A stretch of DNA of 50,153 bases from Betaproteobacteria bacterium HGW-Betaproteobacteria-16 (GCA_002840835.1 PHCQ01000033.1:1-50153); one strand, 5' to 3'. Positions 25,608 through 34,277 are shown, counted from the stretch's first letter. Notes: generated from the letters alone by a model not told the origin. Made by a program: numbers and translations.

Positions 25608-26042
25608 ATGGCACATCACGAAATCATCTACCTCAGCCGGGCGAGTGAGCCCATGGCACCCGGCGCGCTCGCGGCGTTGATGGAAACATCCCGCACCAAC
25701 AATGTGGCACGGGGCATCACGGGGGTATTGATCTACCACCAGCAGGAGTTTCTGCAACTGATCGAATGTGAGCGAGAAGCTGTGCAGGACCTGTACCAGT
25801 CCATCTGCAACGACCCCCGCCACCAGCAGACCTACACCATGTGGTCGAACCCGATCACAGAGCGCAGTTTCGCCGACTGGGCCATGGGTTTTGTCGCGCC
25901 GATCGAAGCCGATCTGCGCGGCAAGCCGGGTTATGAGCCCTTGCTGAGCCTGGGCCTGAAAGCCTCGACCAGCGACACGGCCGGCAAGAAGCTGCTGCTC
26001 ATGCTGAGAGATGATTTCTTGCAGCGCCCCCCAATGGATTGA
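25608..26042 (+). CDS. BLUF-domain blue-light photoreceptor
   Basis: 144 aa, nearly all one BLUF (FAD-binding) domain. Photoactive residues are all present and even share the numbering of short BLUF proteins: Tyr8 (IIYLS), Asn32 (RTNNVARGITG), Gln50 (EFLQLIE), Trp91 and Met93 (FADWAMGF). Residues 105-144 form a short C-terminal extension of helices with no output domain, so it probably signals through a protein partner. It normally controls motility, biofilm or light-stress responses; no partner is evident next to it. Confidence 0.95.
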   Translation: MAHHEIIYLSRASEPMAPGALAALMETSRTNNVARGITGVLIYHQQEFLQLIECEREAVQDLYQSICNDPRHQQTYTMWSNPITERSFADWAMGFVAPIEADLRGKPGYEPLLSLGLKASTSDTAGKKLLLMLRDDFLQRPPMD

Positions 26043-26078
26043 TGGCAGCGCTGGCTTGGGTCTCCCCTTGTGCGGGTC

Positions 26079-27617
26079 TCACACCACCGACGCCTCCAGC
26101 CCGTCGGTCGGCAAGTGGGCGTGCACGTCGTCCGGCGCGGCGGTGACGATGGCTTGTAGTGGCGGGTCTGCCGGGATCAGGCGCGCCGGATCGGGGCGTG
26201 GTCGGCGCAGGGTGGCGTGCCGTTCAAAGGCCTGCTCCATGGCCTGCGCGGCACACAGCAGCGCCAGATCGCCTCGGAAGCGGCCGGTCACCTGCAGGCC
26301 GAACGGCATGTCTTTTTCATCGCGCCCACAGGGCAGGCTGATGGCGGGGTGGGTGGTCAACGTGACCACATAGGTCAGTGCCAGCCAGCGGTAGTAATTG
26401 TCTTGCGCGCGGCCGTCGATGGTGGCGGCGCAGGGTTGTGTCCAGGGGAAGGGCGACACCGGCGTGGTGGGCGAGAGCACGAGGTCGTAGTCGGCGAACA
26501 CGCGCTGGAACCGTTGCACGATGCGGGTCTGCTCGGCTTGCGCCCAGGCAGTGTCGAGCAGGCTCATGCTGGCACCCATTTCGTAGTTGGCGCGCGGATT
26601 TGGCCCCAGGCTGGCCGGGTCGATTTCGTAGGTACTGCGCATGCCGGCCACGAAAGCTTCGGCGCGCAGGACGTCGAAACAACGGTGCGCATCGCCCAGG
26701 TCGAAGCGGACCTCGTCACACGTGGCAAAGAGGTGCCGCATGGCGGCGATCTTCTCGCGCAGGGCGCGGCGCACCAGCGGGTCCACGTCGCATTGGCCGA
26801 AGTCTTCGGTCCAGGCCACGCGCAGGCGCGACAGGTCGACGGGCGCAGGCCGGAGGAAGGCCATGGCATCGAGCGGATGGCTCAGCGGGTCGCCCGGATG
26901 CGGCCCGGCGGTGGCGGCCAGTTGCAGGCAGGCATCGGCCACGTTGCGGCCCATGGGGCCGACCACCGAAATCGGCGACCAGCCCAGGCTCTTGCGCACG
27001 CTGGGCACCACGCCGGGTGAGGGGCGAAATCCCACCACGCCGCACTTGGCGGCCGGGATGCGCAGCGAGCCTCCCGTATCAGAGCCGGTGCAGAGGGGCA
27101 GCAGGTCCAGCGCCAGCGCGGCGGCCGAGCCTCCGGATGAACCACCCGCGTTCAGGTTGGGGTTGAAGGGATTGCCCGTGGCGCCCCAGACCGGGTTGCG
27201 GCTGTTGGCGCCGGCGCCCATCTCGGGCACGTTGGTCTTGCCCACCACGATGGCACCCGCGCGCCGCAGCCTGGCCACGAGTTCGTTGTCGGCCGACGGT
27301 ACATGGTTGCGCAGGCTGGGCGTGCCCAGGGTGGAGAGCAGGCCCTGTGTGTTCTCCAGATCCTTCACGCCCAGCGGCAGGCCGTGCAGCAGGCCCAGCG
27401 GTTCACCGCGCATGACGGCGGCTTCTGCGGCGCGTGCCTCATCGCGTGCGCGCTCGAAGCAGGTGGCGGTGACCGCGTTAACGAACGGGTTGAGCCGTTC
27501 AATGCGGTCGATGCACGCTTCCAGCAATTCGACGGGAGACAGCTCGCGGGTGCCAATCAGGCGGCGCAGTTCGATGGCGGAGGTTTCCACCAGGGTGGAT
27601 TCAGTTGCGGTGCTCAT
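26079..27617 (-). CDS. Amidase (amidase-signature family)
   Basis: 512 aa, full length. Ser-cisSer-Lys triad: K85 in GVKDLE, cis-Ser in GGSSGGS (158-164) and the nucleophile S184 in SDTGGSLRIPAA. It hydrolyses a carboxylic amide; the substrate is not predictable. ATG 27617 (MSTATES) is chosen; the 29-residue extension to 27704 runs through an inverted repeat. It is downstream of a Bug receptor on the same strand, a common pairing in this group, suggesting uptake of the amide or its acid product. Confidence 0.93.
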   Translation of the reverse strand: MSTATESTLVETSAIELRRLIGTRELSPVELLEACIDRIERLNPFVNAVTATCFERARDEARAAEAAVMRGEPLGLLHGLPLGVKDLENTQGLLSTLGTPSLRNHVPSADNELVARLRRAGAIVVGKTNVPEMGAGANSRNPVWGATGNPFNPNLNAGGSSGGSAAALALDLLPLCTGSDTGGSLRIPAAKCGVVGFRPSPGVVPSVRKSLGWSPISVVGPMGRNVADACLQLAATAGPHPGDPLSHPLDAMAFLRPAPVDLSRLRVAWTEDFGQCDVDPLVRRALREKIAAMRHLFATCDEVRFDLGDAHRCFDVLRAEAFVAGMRSTYEIDPASLGPNPRANYEMGASMSLLDTAWAQAEQTRIVQRFQRVFADYDLVLSPTTPVSPFPWTQPCAATIDGRAQDNYYRWLALTYVVTLTTHPAISLPCGRDEKDMPFGLQVTGRFRGDLALLCAAQAMEQAFERHATLRRPRPDPARLIPADPPLQAIVTAAPDDVHAHLPTDGLEASVV

Positions 27618-27652
27618 GGGGTCTTTGCCGTTGTGCGTGCTGTCCAATCGAA

Positions 27653-27720
27653 ACCGTTCGGACCGAGCCTGTCGAAGACCTGCGCGCTGCAGGCACTTCG
27701 ACAAGCGCAGTGCGAACGGT
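27653..27720. repeat. Long inverted repeat between Bug and amidase genes
   Basis: Arms ACCGTTCGGACCGAGCCTG.. (27653-27677) and its near reverse complement (27696-27720) share 20 of 25 bases, including ACCGTTCG and TGTCGAAG. It resembles dispersed REP-like palindromes with the TGTCGAAG core known from many proteobacteria. It could form a transcript hairpin between the two genes. Confidence 0.75.
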
Positions 27721-27746
27721 GTTTTGTTTTTGAGCGCTGTCTCGCA

Positions 27747-28757
27747 TCAGTCGGGCTGGATGTTGGCGCGCACCGCGATGGCCCGCATCAGCGGCAGCTC
27801 TTTTTCAATCTGCTGGACAGAGGCCTGGGCGCCGGAGAACGCCGGCTCGACGCCTTGTTCGCGCAAGGCCTTTTGCATGTCCGGCGTGGCCGCGATGCTG
27901 GCCAGTGCCTTTTCGAGCTGGCTGCGCACGGGCGCAGGTGTGCCCTTGGGCGCCACCAGCATGATCCAGGTGTCGGCGTTCACTTCCGGGTAGCCTGCTT
28001 CGGCGAAGGTGGGCACGTCTGGCAGTTGCGAAGAGCGCTTGGCCGTGGTCACGCCAATGGCCTTGACCTTGCCCGCCTTGATCTGCGGGATGGCGGCGGT
28101 GACCGTGTCCACCGAGAATGGCACACGGCCACCGATCAGGTCGCTCATGGCCGGCGCACTGCCGCGGTAGGGAATGTGCAACAACTTGGCGCCCACCGCC
28201 TGGAGCACGATCTCTGCGGTGAAGTGCGCGGTGGTGCCGCTGCCGAAAGAGGCGTACGCAAATTTGTCTGGCGTGGCCTTGATGGCCGAGGCGAACTCCT
28301 TCACGTTGCTCACCGGCACGCTGGTGTTGGCCAGCACGATGAGCGGAATGCGGCCGACGATCGCAATCGGGTCGAAGCTCTTCACCGCGTCGTAGGCGAG
28401 CTTGGGCCGGATGGCGGGGTTGGCCGTGAAGGTGGAGCCCGAGCTGATCAGCAAGGTGTAGCCGTCTGCCGGCGCCCTGGCCACATAGGTGGCACCCACC
28501 ACCGTGCCGGCGCCGGGCTTGTTGTCGATCACCACCGGCTGACCCATCAGTTCAGACAGGCGGCTGCCCACGAGGCGGGAGACGGTGTCGGCGCTGCCGC
28601 CCGGCGGGAAGGGCACTACGATGGTGATCGGCTTGGTGGGGTACGCGGCCTGTGCGAACGCCGGCGCGGACCAGACGGTCAGCGCGGCCACGCCGCAGGC
28701 CAAGGCCATCCAGTGGCGGCGAGGCAGGTTCAAGGCGGAAAGCTTCGTTGTGTTCAT
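27747..28757 (-). CDS. Bug-family TTT receptor
   Basis: 336 aa, third periplasmic Bug protein in the window. Signal peptide about 1-35 (cleavage AFAQA), then FPPGGSADTVSRLVGSRL, IDNKPGAGTVVGATYVARAPADGYT and HIPYRGSAPAMSDLIGGRV. No TctA/TctB partner. It precedes the amidase gene (130 bp, with an inverted repeat) and is divergent from the LysR gene, whose product likely controls it. Ligand unknown. Confidence 0.93.
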   Translation of the reverse strand: MNTTKLSALNLPRRHWMALACGVAALTVWSAPAFAQAAYPTKPITIVVPFPPGGSADTVSRLVGSRLSELMGQPVVIDNKPGAGTVVGATYVARAPADGYTLLISSGSTFTANPAIRPKLAYDAVKSFDPIAIVGRIPLIVLANTSVPVSNVKEFASAIKATPDKFAYASFGSGTTAHFTAEIVLQAVGAKLLHIPYRGSAPAMSDLIGGRVPFSVDTVTAAIPQIKAGKVKAIGVTTAKRSSQLPDVPTFAEAGYPEVNADTWIMLVAPKGTPAPVRSQLEKALASIAATPDMQKALREQGVEPAFSGAQASVQQIEKELPLMRAIAVRANIQPD

Positions 28758-28847
28758 GGTGGGGCCTGGCGTTCGAGGTTGAGCGGGATGCGGTGATGAG
28801 TGACCGCTTCATGCTAGGAACGAGTGGCCCATGCAGCAAGATCAACG

Positions 28848-28876
28848 AACTCAAAATTGAGTTGCGAAATTCGCAA
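28848..28876. promoter_or_regulatory. Two adjoining palindromes in the Bug/LysR divergent region
   Basis: AACTCAA-AA-TTGAGTT (28848-28863) and TTGCGAA-A-TTCGCAA (28862-28876) overlap by two bases, 24 bp upstream of the LysR start. The second fits the T-N11-A form of LysR boxes. They probably bind the LysR protein to control both divergent genes (inference). Confidence 0.65.
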
Positions 28877-28899
28877 ACCTTCGCTAGCCTCATACGCCC

Positions 28900-29874
28900 A
28901 TGAAACCCCGTGTCCGCATCCCTGTTCTGGCCCAGTCGCCCCTGAAGACCGTGCGTCGCAGCATCAATCAGCGTGTGCTGCAGGAGGTGGCGCTGCAGCA
29001 CTTCATGGAGGTGGTGCACGCCGGGTCGGTCACCGAAGCCGCCGCCCGGCTGGACGTGGCGCCGTCGGCCGTGAGCCGGCAGATTGCCCGGCTGGAGCGC
29101 GAGCTGGACACCTTGCTGTTTGACCGGCGGGCGCGCGGCATGGTGCTCAATTCGGCAGGTGAGTTGCTCGCGGCGCACACGCGGCGCGCCTGGCAGGACA
29201 TCGAGCGCGTCACCGACGACATCCTGGCCCTGCGCGGTCTGCGCAGGGGGCAGGTGCGCATCGCGGCCACCGAAGGGTTTGCCTACGAGTTCCTGCCCAC
29301 GCTGACCGCCGGTTTTCAGGCCCAGCGCCCGGGCATCGTGTTCCAGCTCGACCTGTGCGTGCATGCGGAGGTGACACGCCGGGTGCGCGAAGGGGAGGCG
29401 GACATTGGCGTCACCGTGAGCCTCACATCGGAGAAAGGCCTGGAGGTGGCGCTTCGCCACCCGGCGCCCGTGCTGGCGGTGGTGGCCCAGGGTCACCCCT
29501 TGGCCGCGCGGCGCCAGGTGTCGCTGGCGCAGGCGCTGGCCTACCCGGTGGCCTTGCCCGCGCCGGCCTCCACCTTGCGGCAGTTGCTGGACATCAGCTG
29601 CAGCCGCCAGGGACTGCACTGCGAGCCGGTGTTCACCAGCAGCCATCTGTACCCGCTCATCAACTACGTGGCGGCCACCCAGGCGGTCAGCTTCTGCGGC
29701 GAAACGGCGCTGCGCCAGCACCTGCGCAACGGCGAGGTGTGCGCGATCGCGTTGCGTGACCGCGAAATGAACGAACGTCACTTCGAGGTGCAGACCCTCG
29801 CGGGGCGCCATCTGCCAGATGCGGTGCAGGCCTTCATCAATCATTTGCGCGAAGTGCTGGCCAAAGAGATATAG
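28900..29874 (+). CDS. LysR-family transcriptional regulator
   Basis: 324 aa. Winged HTH about 29-90 (FMEVVHAGSVTEAAARLDVAPSAVSRQIARLEREL, then LLFDRRARGM) and a LysR substrate-binding domain about 115-315. An N-terminal extension of about 27 residues precedes the usual HTH start; ATG 28900 is the only ATG upstream of the HTH. It is divergent from the Bug-amidase genes and the two palindromes between them are likely its operators. Confidence 0.93.
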   Translation: MKPRVRIPVLAQSPLKTVRRSINQRVLQEVALQHFMEVVHAGSVTEAAARLDVAPSAVSRQIARLERELDTLLFDRRARGMVLNSAGELLAAHTRRAWQDIERVTDDILALRGLRRGQVRIAATEGFAYEFLPTLTAGFQAQRPGIVFQLDLCVHAEVTRRVREGEADIGVTVSLTSEKGLEVALRHPAPVLAVVAQGHPLAARRQVSLAQALAYPVALPAPASTLRQLLDISCSRQGLHCEPVFTSSHLYPLINYVAATQAVSFCGETALRQHLRNGEVCAIALRDREMNERHFEVQTLAGRHLPDAVQAFINHLREVLAKEI

Positions 29875-29974
29875 ACCGCTTGAGTTGCGATCCAGGCAAT
29901 CCAGCATTTCGTGAGGCCCCCTTGGTGCACGGGCTCTTCCGGCCAATAATCCCGGTTTGTCCGGAGACTCCTGA

Positions 29975-30328
29975 ATGACCACGTCCACCACCCCACCCCT
30001 GTCCAAGCTGCGCACTGGCGGCAACCTTGTTTTTCTCTCCGGCGAACTGCCGTTCAATGCCGACGGCAGCGTGCCCGAAGGCATCGAGGCCCAGACGGCA
30101 CTCACGATTGACCGCATCGAAGCCACGTTGAAGGCCCAGGGTCTGGCACTGAGCGATGTCATCTCCATGACCGCCTATCTGACCGACGCGGCCGACTTCG
30201 CCGCCTTCAACAAGGTGTACGCACAGCGCTTCCAGCAGCCCTACCCGGCACGCACCACGGTGCGCGCCGACCTCATGCGCCCTGGCCCCCGCCTGGAACT
30301 CACGGCGGTGGCGCTGGCAAGGTCATGA
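29975..30328 (+). CDS. RidA family enamine/imine deaminase
   Basis: 117 aa, standard family length. GNLVFLSGELPFNADG, LSDVISMTAYLTDAADFAAFNKVY and the active-site stretch YPARTTVRADLMRPGPRLELTAVA with the conserved Arg (about R93) and Glu (about E108). RidA hydrolyses reactive enamines/imines from amino-acid metabolism. Its stop overlaps the first ATG of the 66-bp repeat array and the array overlaps a D-amino-acid-dehydrogenase-like gene, which generates imines, so the two likely act together. Confidence 0.93.
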   Translation: MTTSTTPPLSKLRTGGNLVFLSGELPFNADGSVPEGIEAQTALTIDRIEATLKAQGLALSDVISMTAYLTDAADFAAFNKVYAQRFQQPYPARTTVRADLMRPGPRLELTAVALARS

Positions 30329-30522
30329 GCACCGCCCGGCCGTTCCGAAGGTGCTCAGCCCCGCAGTGCGTAGCACGGAGGGAAAGCCCAATGAGCACCG
30401 CCCGGCCGTTCCGAAGGTGCTCAGGCCCGCAGTGCGTAGCACGGAGGGAAAGCCCAATGAGCACCGCCCGGCCGTTCCGAAGGTGCTCAGCCCCGCAGTG
30501 CGGAGCACGGAGGGCAGCCCAG
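30325..30522 (+). repeat. Three tandem copies of a 66-bp double-hairpin repeat
   Basis: Units begin at 30325, 30391 and 30457; the last is 65 bp and ends at the GTG of the next gene. Units one and two differ by a single base (AGCC/AGGC); the third diverges near its end. Each unit can form GAGCACC/GGTGCTC and CCGCAGTGC/GCACGG hairpins and ends in GGAGGG just before the next start codon. Confidence 0.95.
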
Positions 30523-30525
30523 TGA
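30325..30525 (+). CDS. 66-aa ORF encoded by a triplicated 66-bp repeat (doubtful as protein)
   Basis: The frame reads three 22-residue units beginning MSTARPFRRC, and each unit begins with ATG preceded by GGAGGGAAAGCCCA-type ribosome-binding sequence (the first uses the ridA context). It opens as ATGA on the RidA stop and closes as GTGA on the next gene's start. Arg- and Cys-rich, with no recognisable domain. It may be translated only to relay ribosomes between neighbours, or the frame may be a by-product of the repeat. Confidence 0.4.
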   Translation: MSTARPFRRCSAPQCVARRESPMSTARPFRRCSGPQCVARRESPMSTARPFRRCSAPQCGARRAAQ

Positions 30526-31763
30526 ACCACTCCAGCTTCGTGGTGCTGGGCGCCGGCATGATCGGCACCTGCACCGCGCTTCATCTGGCCATGCGTGGCC
30601 ATGCCGTGACCCTGGTGGACCGGCGCGAACCCGGGCGCGAAACCTCGTACGGCAACGCCGGCCTGATCCAGCGCGAAGCCGTCGAACCCTACGCCTTCCC
30701 TCGTCACCTGGGCACCCTGGCGCGCGTGGCGCTCAAGCGCGGTGCCGACGTGAACTACCACTTCGGAGCCCTGGCCGGCCTGGCCCGGCCCCTGGCGCGC
30801 TACTGGGCCTACTCGCAACCGCACCGCCATGCGGTGATTTCGCAGGCCTACGCCCGGCTCATCGAACACAGCACGCTGGAACATGCGCCCTTGATCGAGC
30901 AGGCTGGCGCCGACGACCTGGTGCAGCGCGACGGCTACCGCTTTGTGTTCCGATCCGCAGACACCCTGCGTCAGGCCAGCGACAAGGCGCGTGCACTGGA
31001 ACAGTCGCATGGTCTGCGCCACACGGTGCTGGGGTCAGACGCGCTCGCCGCCGCCGAGCCCGCTCTGCGCACCCGGCTCGCTGGCGCCATCCACTGGCAC
31101 GACACCTGGGCTGTGAGTGACCCCGGCGCGCTGGTGGGCCGCTACGCAGACCTGTTCGTGAAACAGGGGGGCAGATTCGCGCAAGGCGACGCGGCCAGCC
31201 TGAGCCCCACCGCTAGCGGGTGGCAGGTGCGCACCGAAGAGGGCACGCTGGACGCCGAACACGCCGTGGTGGCGCTGGGGCCGTGGTCCGACACGCTGCT
31301 GCGCCAACTCGGCTACCGCTACCCGCTGTTCATCAAGCGCGGCTACCACCGGCACTACCGGGGCGCCGAAGCCCCCCGGCTGGCGATGTACGACGTGGAT
31401 CGTGGCCTGGTGCTGGCGCCCATGAAGCAGGGGGTTCGCATCACCACCGGGGCCGAGTTTGCCCGCCTGGGCGCGTTGCCCACTCCTGTGCAGCTGGACC
31501 GCGCCCTGGCCCTGGCCCGTGAGCTGGTCGACCTGCCCGAACCGGTGGAGCCCGAACCCTGGCTGGGTGCGCGCCCCTGCACCGCCGACATGCTGCCGGT
31601 CATCGGCCCGGCGCCGCGTCATCGGGGCCTTTGGTTCAACCTGGGCCATGCGCACCAGGGCTTCACGCTGGGCCCGGTGAGTGGACGGCTGATGGCCGAA
31701 CTCATTGAAGGCCAGACGCCCGTGGTCGACCCCAAGCCCTACGCACCTGCGCGCTTCGGTTGA
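30522..31763 (+). CDS. FAD-dependent oxidoreductase (D-amino-acid dehydrogenase-like)
   Basis: 413 aa from GTG 30522, the first codon that gives the usual N-terminus, with GGAGGG upstream. The N-terminal Rossmann motif VVLGAGMIGTCTALHLAMRGHAVTLVDRR is immediate; the GNAGLIQ motif and the C-terminal GARPCTADMLPVIGPAPRHRGLWFNLGHAHQGFTLGP stretch are typical of DadA-type enzymes. It oxidatively deaminates an amino acid (probably a D-isomer) to an imine/oxo acid, passing electrons to the respiratory chain. The start is overlapped by the repeat-encoded frame. Confidence 0.9.
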   Translation: MNHSSFVVLGAGMIGTCTALHLAMRGHAVTLVDRREPGRETSYGNAGLIQREAVEPYAFPRHLGTLARVALKRGADVNYHFGALAGLARPLARYWAYSQPHRHAVISQAYARLIEHSTLEHAPLIEQAGADDLVQRDGYRFVFRSADTLRQASDKARALEQSHGLRHTVLGSDALAAAEPALRTRLAGAIHWHDTWAVSDPGALVGRYADLFVKQGGRFAQGDAASLSPTASGWQVRTEEGTLDAEHAVVALGPWSDTLLRQLGYRYPLFIKRGYHRHYRGAEAPRLAMYDVDRGLVLAPMKQGVRITTGAEFARLGALPTPVQLDRALALARELVDLPEPVEPEPWLGARPCTADMLPVIGPAPRHRGLWFNLGHAHQGFTLGPVSGRLMAELIEGQTPVVDPKPYAPARFG

Positions 31764-31785
31764 GGGCGGGTGATCTGGTCTGACT

Positions 31786-31806
31786 CCTTCCCCCAGCAGG
31801 GGAAGG
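31786..31806 (+). terminator. Hairpin after the flavoprotein gene
   Basis: CCTTCCCC (31786-31793) and GGGGAAGG (31799-31806) form a perfect 8-bp stem with a 5-nt loop, 23 nt after the stop. No following U-run, so a rho-independent role is only tentative. Confidence 0.5.
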
Positions 31807-31884
31807 GGCAAGTCACGGAGCGCATCTGCTTTCAGCCCTTGCCCAAGTGTCTGGGACAATGCCCGTTTGCCCGAACGCGCCTGC

Positions 31885-34239
31885 ATGACCTCTCCCAACC
31901 CCACTGCCGAAGCGCCCGCCCCGACAGCCGATGCCGGGGTGGCCGGACCCCTGGCCCGCGAGGCCTTGGCCCTGGCTGCTTTCGACCACATGGTGGCACG
32001 TGCACCCGGCTTCCGCTCGCGCCCGGGCCAGCGCGAAATGGCGGCCCTGATCGCCCACACCCTCAGCGGCGTGCGCCTGGGCGACGGCGCGGTCACAGGC
32101 GACGCCGCGCTGCCGGACCGCGGTATTGCCGTGGTGCAGGCCGGCACCGGTGTGGGCAAGTCGGCGGCCTATGCGTCCACCGTCATCCCGCTGGCGCTGG
32201 CGCAGCAAAAGCGCGTCATCATTTCCACCGCCACCGTCGCGCTGCAGGAACAGCTCATTGCCAAAGACCTGCCCGCCCTGAGCGCGGCACTGCCTGAATC
32301 CTTCACCTTCGCGCTTGCCAAAGGCCGGGGCCGCTACGTGTGCCGCCTCAAGCTCGACCAGCTCAGCGGCGGAGACGCCGCCAGTGCCGATCTGTTTGAA
32401 AGCGACGACGCGCTCGACGATACCAGCGAGTCCCCCGACCAGGTGGCCGCAGGTGCCGTGGCCCGCGCCGCCGGCAGCGCGCGCGCCGCCGAGCGCTGGA
32501 CCGAGCGCGCCCGCACCTACACCGACTGGGCGCAGTCGCTCGACGGCGGCACCTGGGACGGTGATCGCGACCGGTTGGACACGCCGCCCGAAGGCGAGCT
32601 GTGGACCCCCGTGGCGGCCGAGCGCCACAGCTGCACCGCGCGCCACTGCCCCAGCTACAACAGCTGCAGCTACTACCAGGCCCGCGCGCGGCTGGCGCAG
32701 TCGCAGGTGATTGTGGTCAATCACGACCTGCTGCTCTCCACCCTGGGCCTGCATGCGCTGCCTGACCCTTCCGACTGTTATGTGGTGTTCGACGAAGCCC
32801 ACCACCTGGGGCCGGTGGCACAAGGCCAGTTCACTGAAAGCATGGACCTCATGCGCAGCCAGTGGCTGGACCGCCTGCCGCGCGCGGTGGAAGAAGTGGC
32901 CACGGCCATGAAGCACACGCCGGGGGTGGACGTGGCTCAACTGTCGCGCGAACTCAAGGCCGCGCAGGGCGAGCTGGCTCGCAAGGCCATGGAGCGGATG
33001 AACGAGTCGCCGGAGTGGCTCGCGCTCACGGGACGTGCAAGCAGCCGCCCGGCGCCCCGACAGGCATCTGCCGAACGCTGGAACGCCGCCGGCCCGGTGG
33101 TGGACCGCTTCGAAGGCGGCGCGCTGCCCACCGGCTGGGCCGAGACCGTGTCGCAGTTGCATAGCCGCGCCAGCGCCCTGCTCAAGCTCATGGAGACTCT
33201 GGCCACCCAGCTCAAGGCCAACGCCCGTGACAACCCCGGTGACGCCGCGCGCTGCGCCAAGCTCTACAGCCGGCTGGGCGTGCTCGCGCCGCGCCTTCAG
33301 CACGCACAGGCCACGGCGGAGCTCTGGCTGCAGGAGGCCGACGCCGGCCACCCGCCGCTGGCCAAGTGGCTGGAAGCCGGCATCCAGCACGGCCTGGTCA
33401 CGCTCACCGCGCATGCCTGTCCGCTGCAACCCGGCAGCCTGCTTCGTCACCAGCTCTGGAGCAAGGTGCGTGCGGCGGTGGTCACCTCGGCGTCGCTGGT
33501 CACCTGCGGCGGGTTTGACCACTTCCTGCACGAATCCGGCCTGGCCTTTGACGACGCCGTGGTGGCGCGCGAAGTGCAAAGCCCGTTCGACCACGCCACC
33601 CAGGGCCGGCTGGTGGTGGTGCAGACCCAGGCCGACCCGAAAGACGTGGAAGCCTACACCCGCGAAATGCTCGACGCGCTGATGGCCGACCTGGCCGCCG
33701 TGCAGCGCGGCGCCCTGGTGCTGTTCACCTCCAGGGCGCAGATGCGGCGCGCGCAAGATCTGTTGGAGCGCGGCCTGCACAGTGACCTGCGCGGCAAGGT
33801 GCTGGTGCAGGGTGAGGCCTCTCGCACACAGCTTCTCAAGCGCCATGCCGAGCGGGTGCAGGCGGGTGAAGTCTCCATCCTGTTCGGCCTGCAGTCGTTC
33901 GGCGAAGGCTTGGACCTGCCGGGTGAACTCTGCGAATGGGTGTTCATCACCAAGCTGCCATTTGCCTCGCCCAGCGACCCGGTGGGCCAGGCCCGGGCCG
34001 ACTGGCTCAAGGCCCAGGGCCGTGATCCCTTCAGCGAACTGGTCGTGCCCGCCACCGGCGCCCGCCTGCTGCAGTGGACCGGCAGAGCCCTGCGCTCGGA
34101 AACCGACGAAGCCGTGGTGATCTGCTACGACGCCCGCCTGCTGCGCCAGTCGTATGGGCGGCGCATGCTCAAGGGCTTGCCGCCGTACCGGCTGCAGCGC
34201 CGCGATGCGGGTGGTATGGTCTCGGACGTTGCTCGCTGA
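31885..34239 (+). CDS. dinG: DinG-family Fe-S DNA helicase
   Basis: 784 aa from ATG 31885 (the frame also has an upstream TTG at 31867). XPD-like superfamily 2 helicase: Walker A GTGVGKS (87-93), motif ISTATVALQEQL, four cysteines for a 4Fe-4S cluster (C153, C250, C255, C261), DEAHH (303-307), and motif VI ATGARLLQWTGRALRSE with the arginine finger. It unwinds DNA with 5'-3' polarity and is typically linked to repair and R-loop/replication conflict resolution. It stands alone; downstream genes are unrelated. Confidence 0.92.
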   Translation: MTSPNPTAEAPAPTADAGVAGPLAREALALAAFDHMVARAPGFRSRPGQREMAALIAHTLSGVRLGDGAVTGDAALPDRGIAVVQAGTGVGKSAAYASTVIPLALAQQKRVIISTATVALQEQLIAKDLPALSAALPESFTFALAKGRGRYVCRLKLDQLSGGDAASADLFESDDALDDTSESPDQVAAGAVARAAGSARAAERWTERARTYTDWAQSLDGGTWDGDRDRLDTPPEGELWTPVAAERHSCTARHCPSYNSCSYYQARARLAQSQVIVVNHDLLLSTLGLHALPDPSDCYVVFDEAHHLGPVAQGQFTESMDLMRSQWLDRLPRAVEEVATAMKHTPGVDVAQLSRELKAAQGELARKAMERMNESPEWLALTGRASSRPAPRQASAERWNAAGPVVDRFEGGALPTGWAETVSQLHSRASALLKLMETLATQLKANARDNPGDAARCAKLYSRLGVLAPRLQHAQATAELWLQEADAGHPPLAKWLEAGIQHGLVTLTAHACPLQPGSLLRHQLWSKVRAAVVTSASLVTCGGFDHFLHESGLAFDDAVVAREVQSPFDHATQGRLVVVQTQADPKDVEAYTREMLDALMADLAAVQRGALVLFTSRAQMRRAQDLLERGLHSDLRGKVLVQGEASRTQLLKRHAERVQAGEVSILFGLQSFGEGLDLPGELCEWVFITKLPFASPSDPVGQARADWLKAQGRDPFSELVVPATGARLLQWTGRALRSETDEAVVICYDARLLRQSYGRRMLKGLPPYRLQRRDAGGMVSDVAR

Positions 34240-34277
34240 CCGCTTGTCCCCAAGCCCATACCCATCCCATTCCCACC

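Noticed and set aside
30325..30525. CRISPR-like array
   Set aside because: Three directly abutting 66-bp units without unique spacers; it is a simple tandem repeat.
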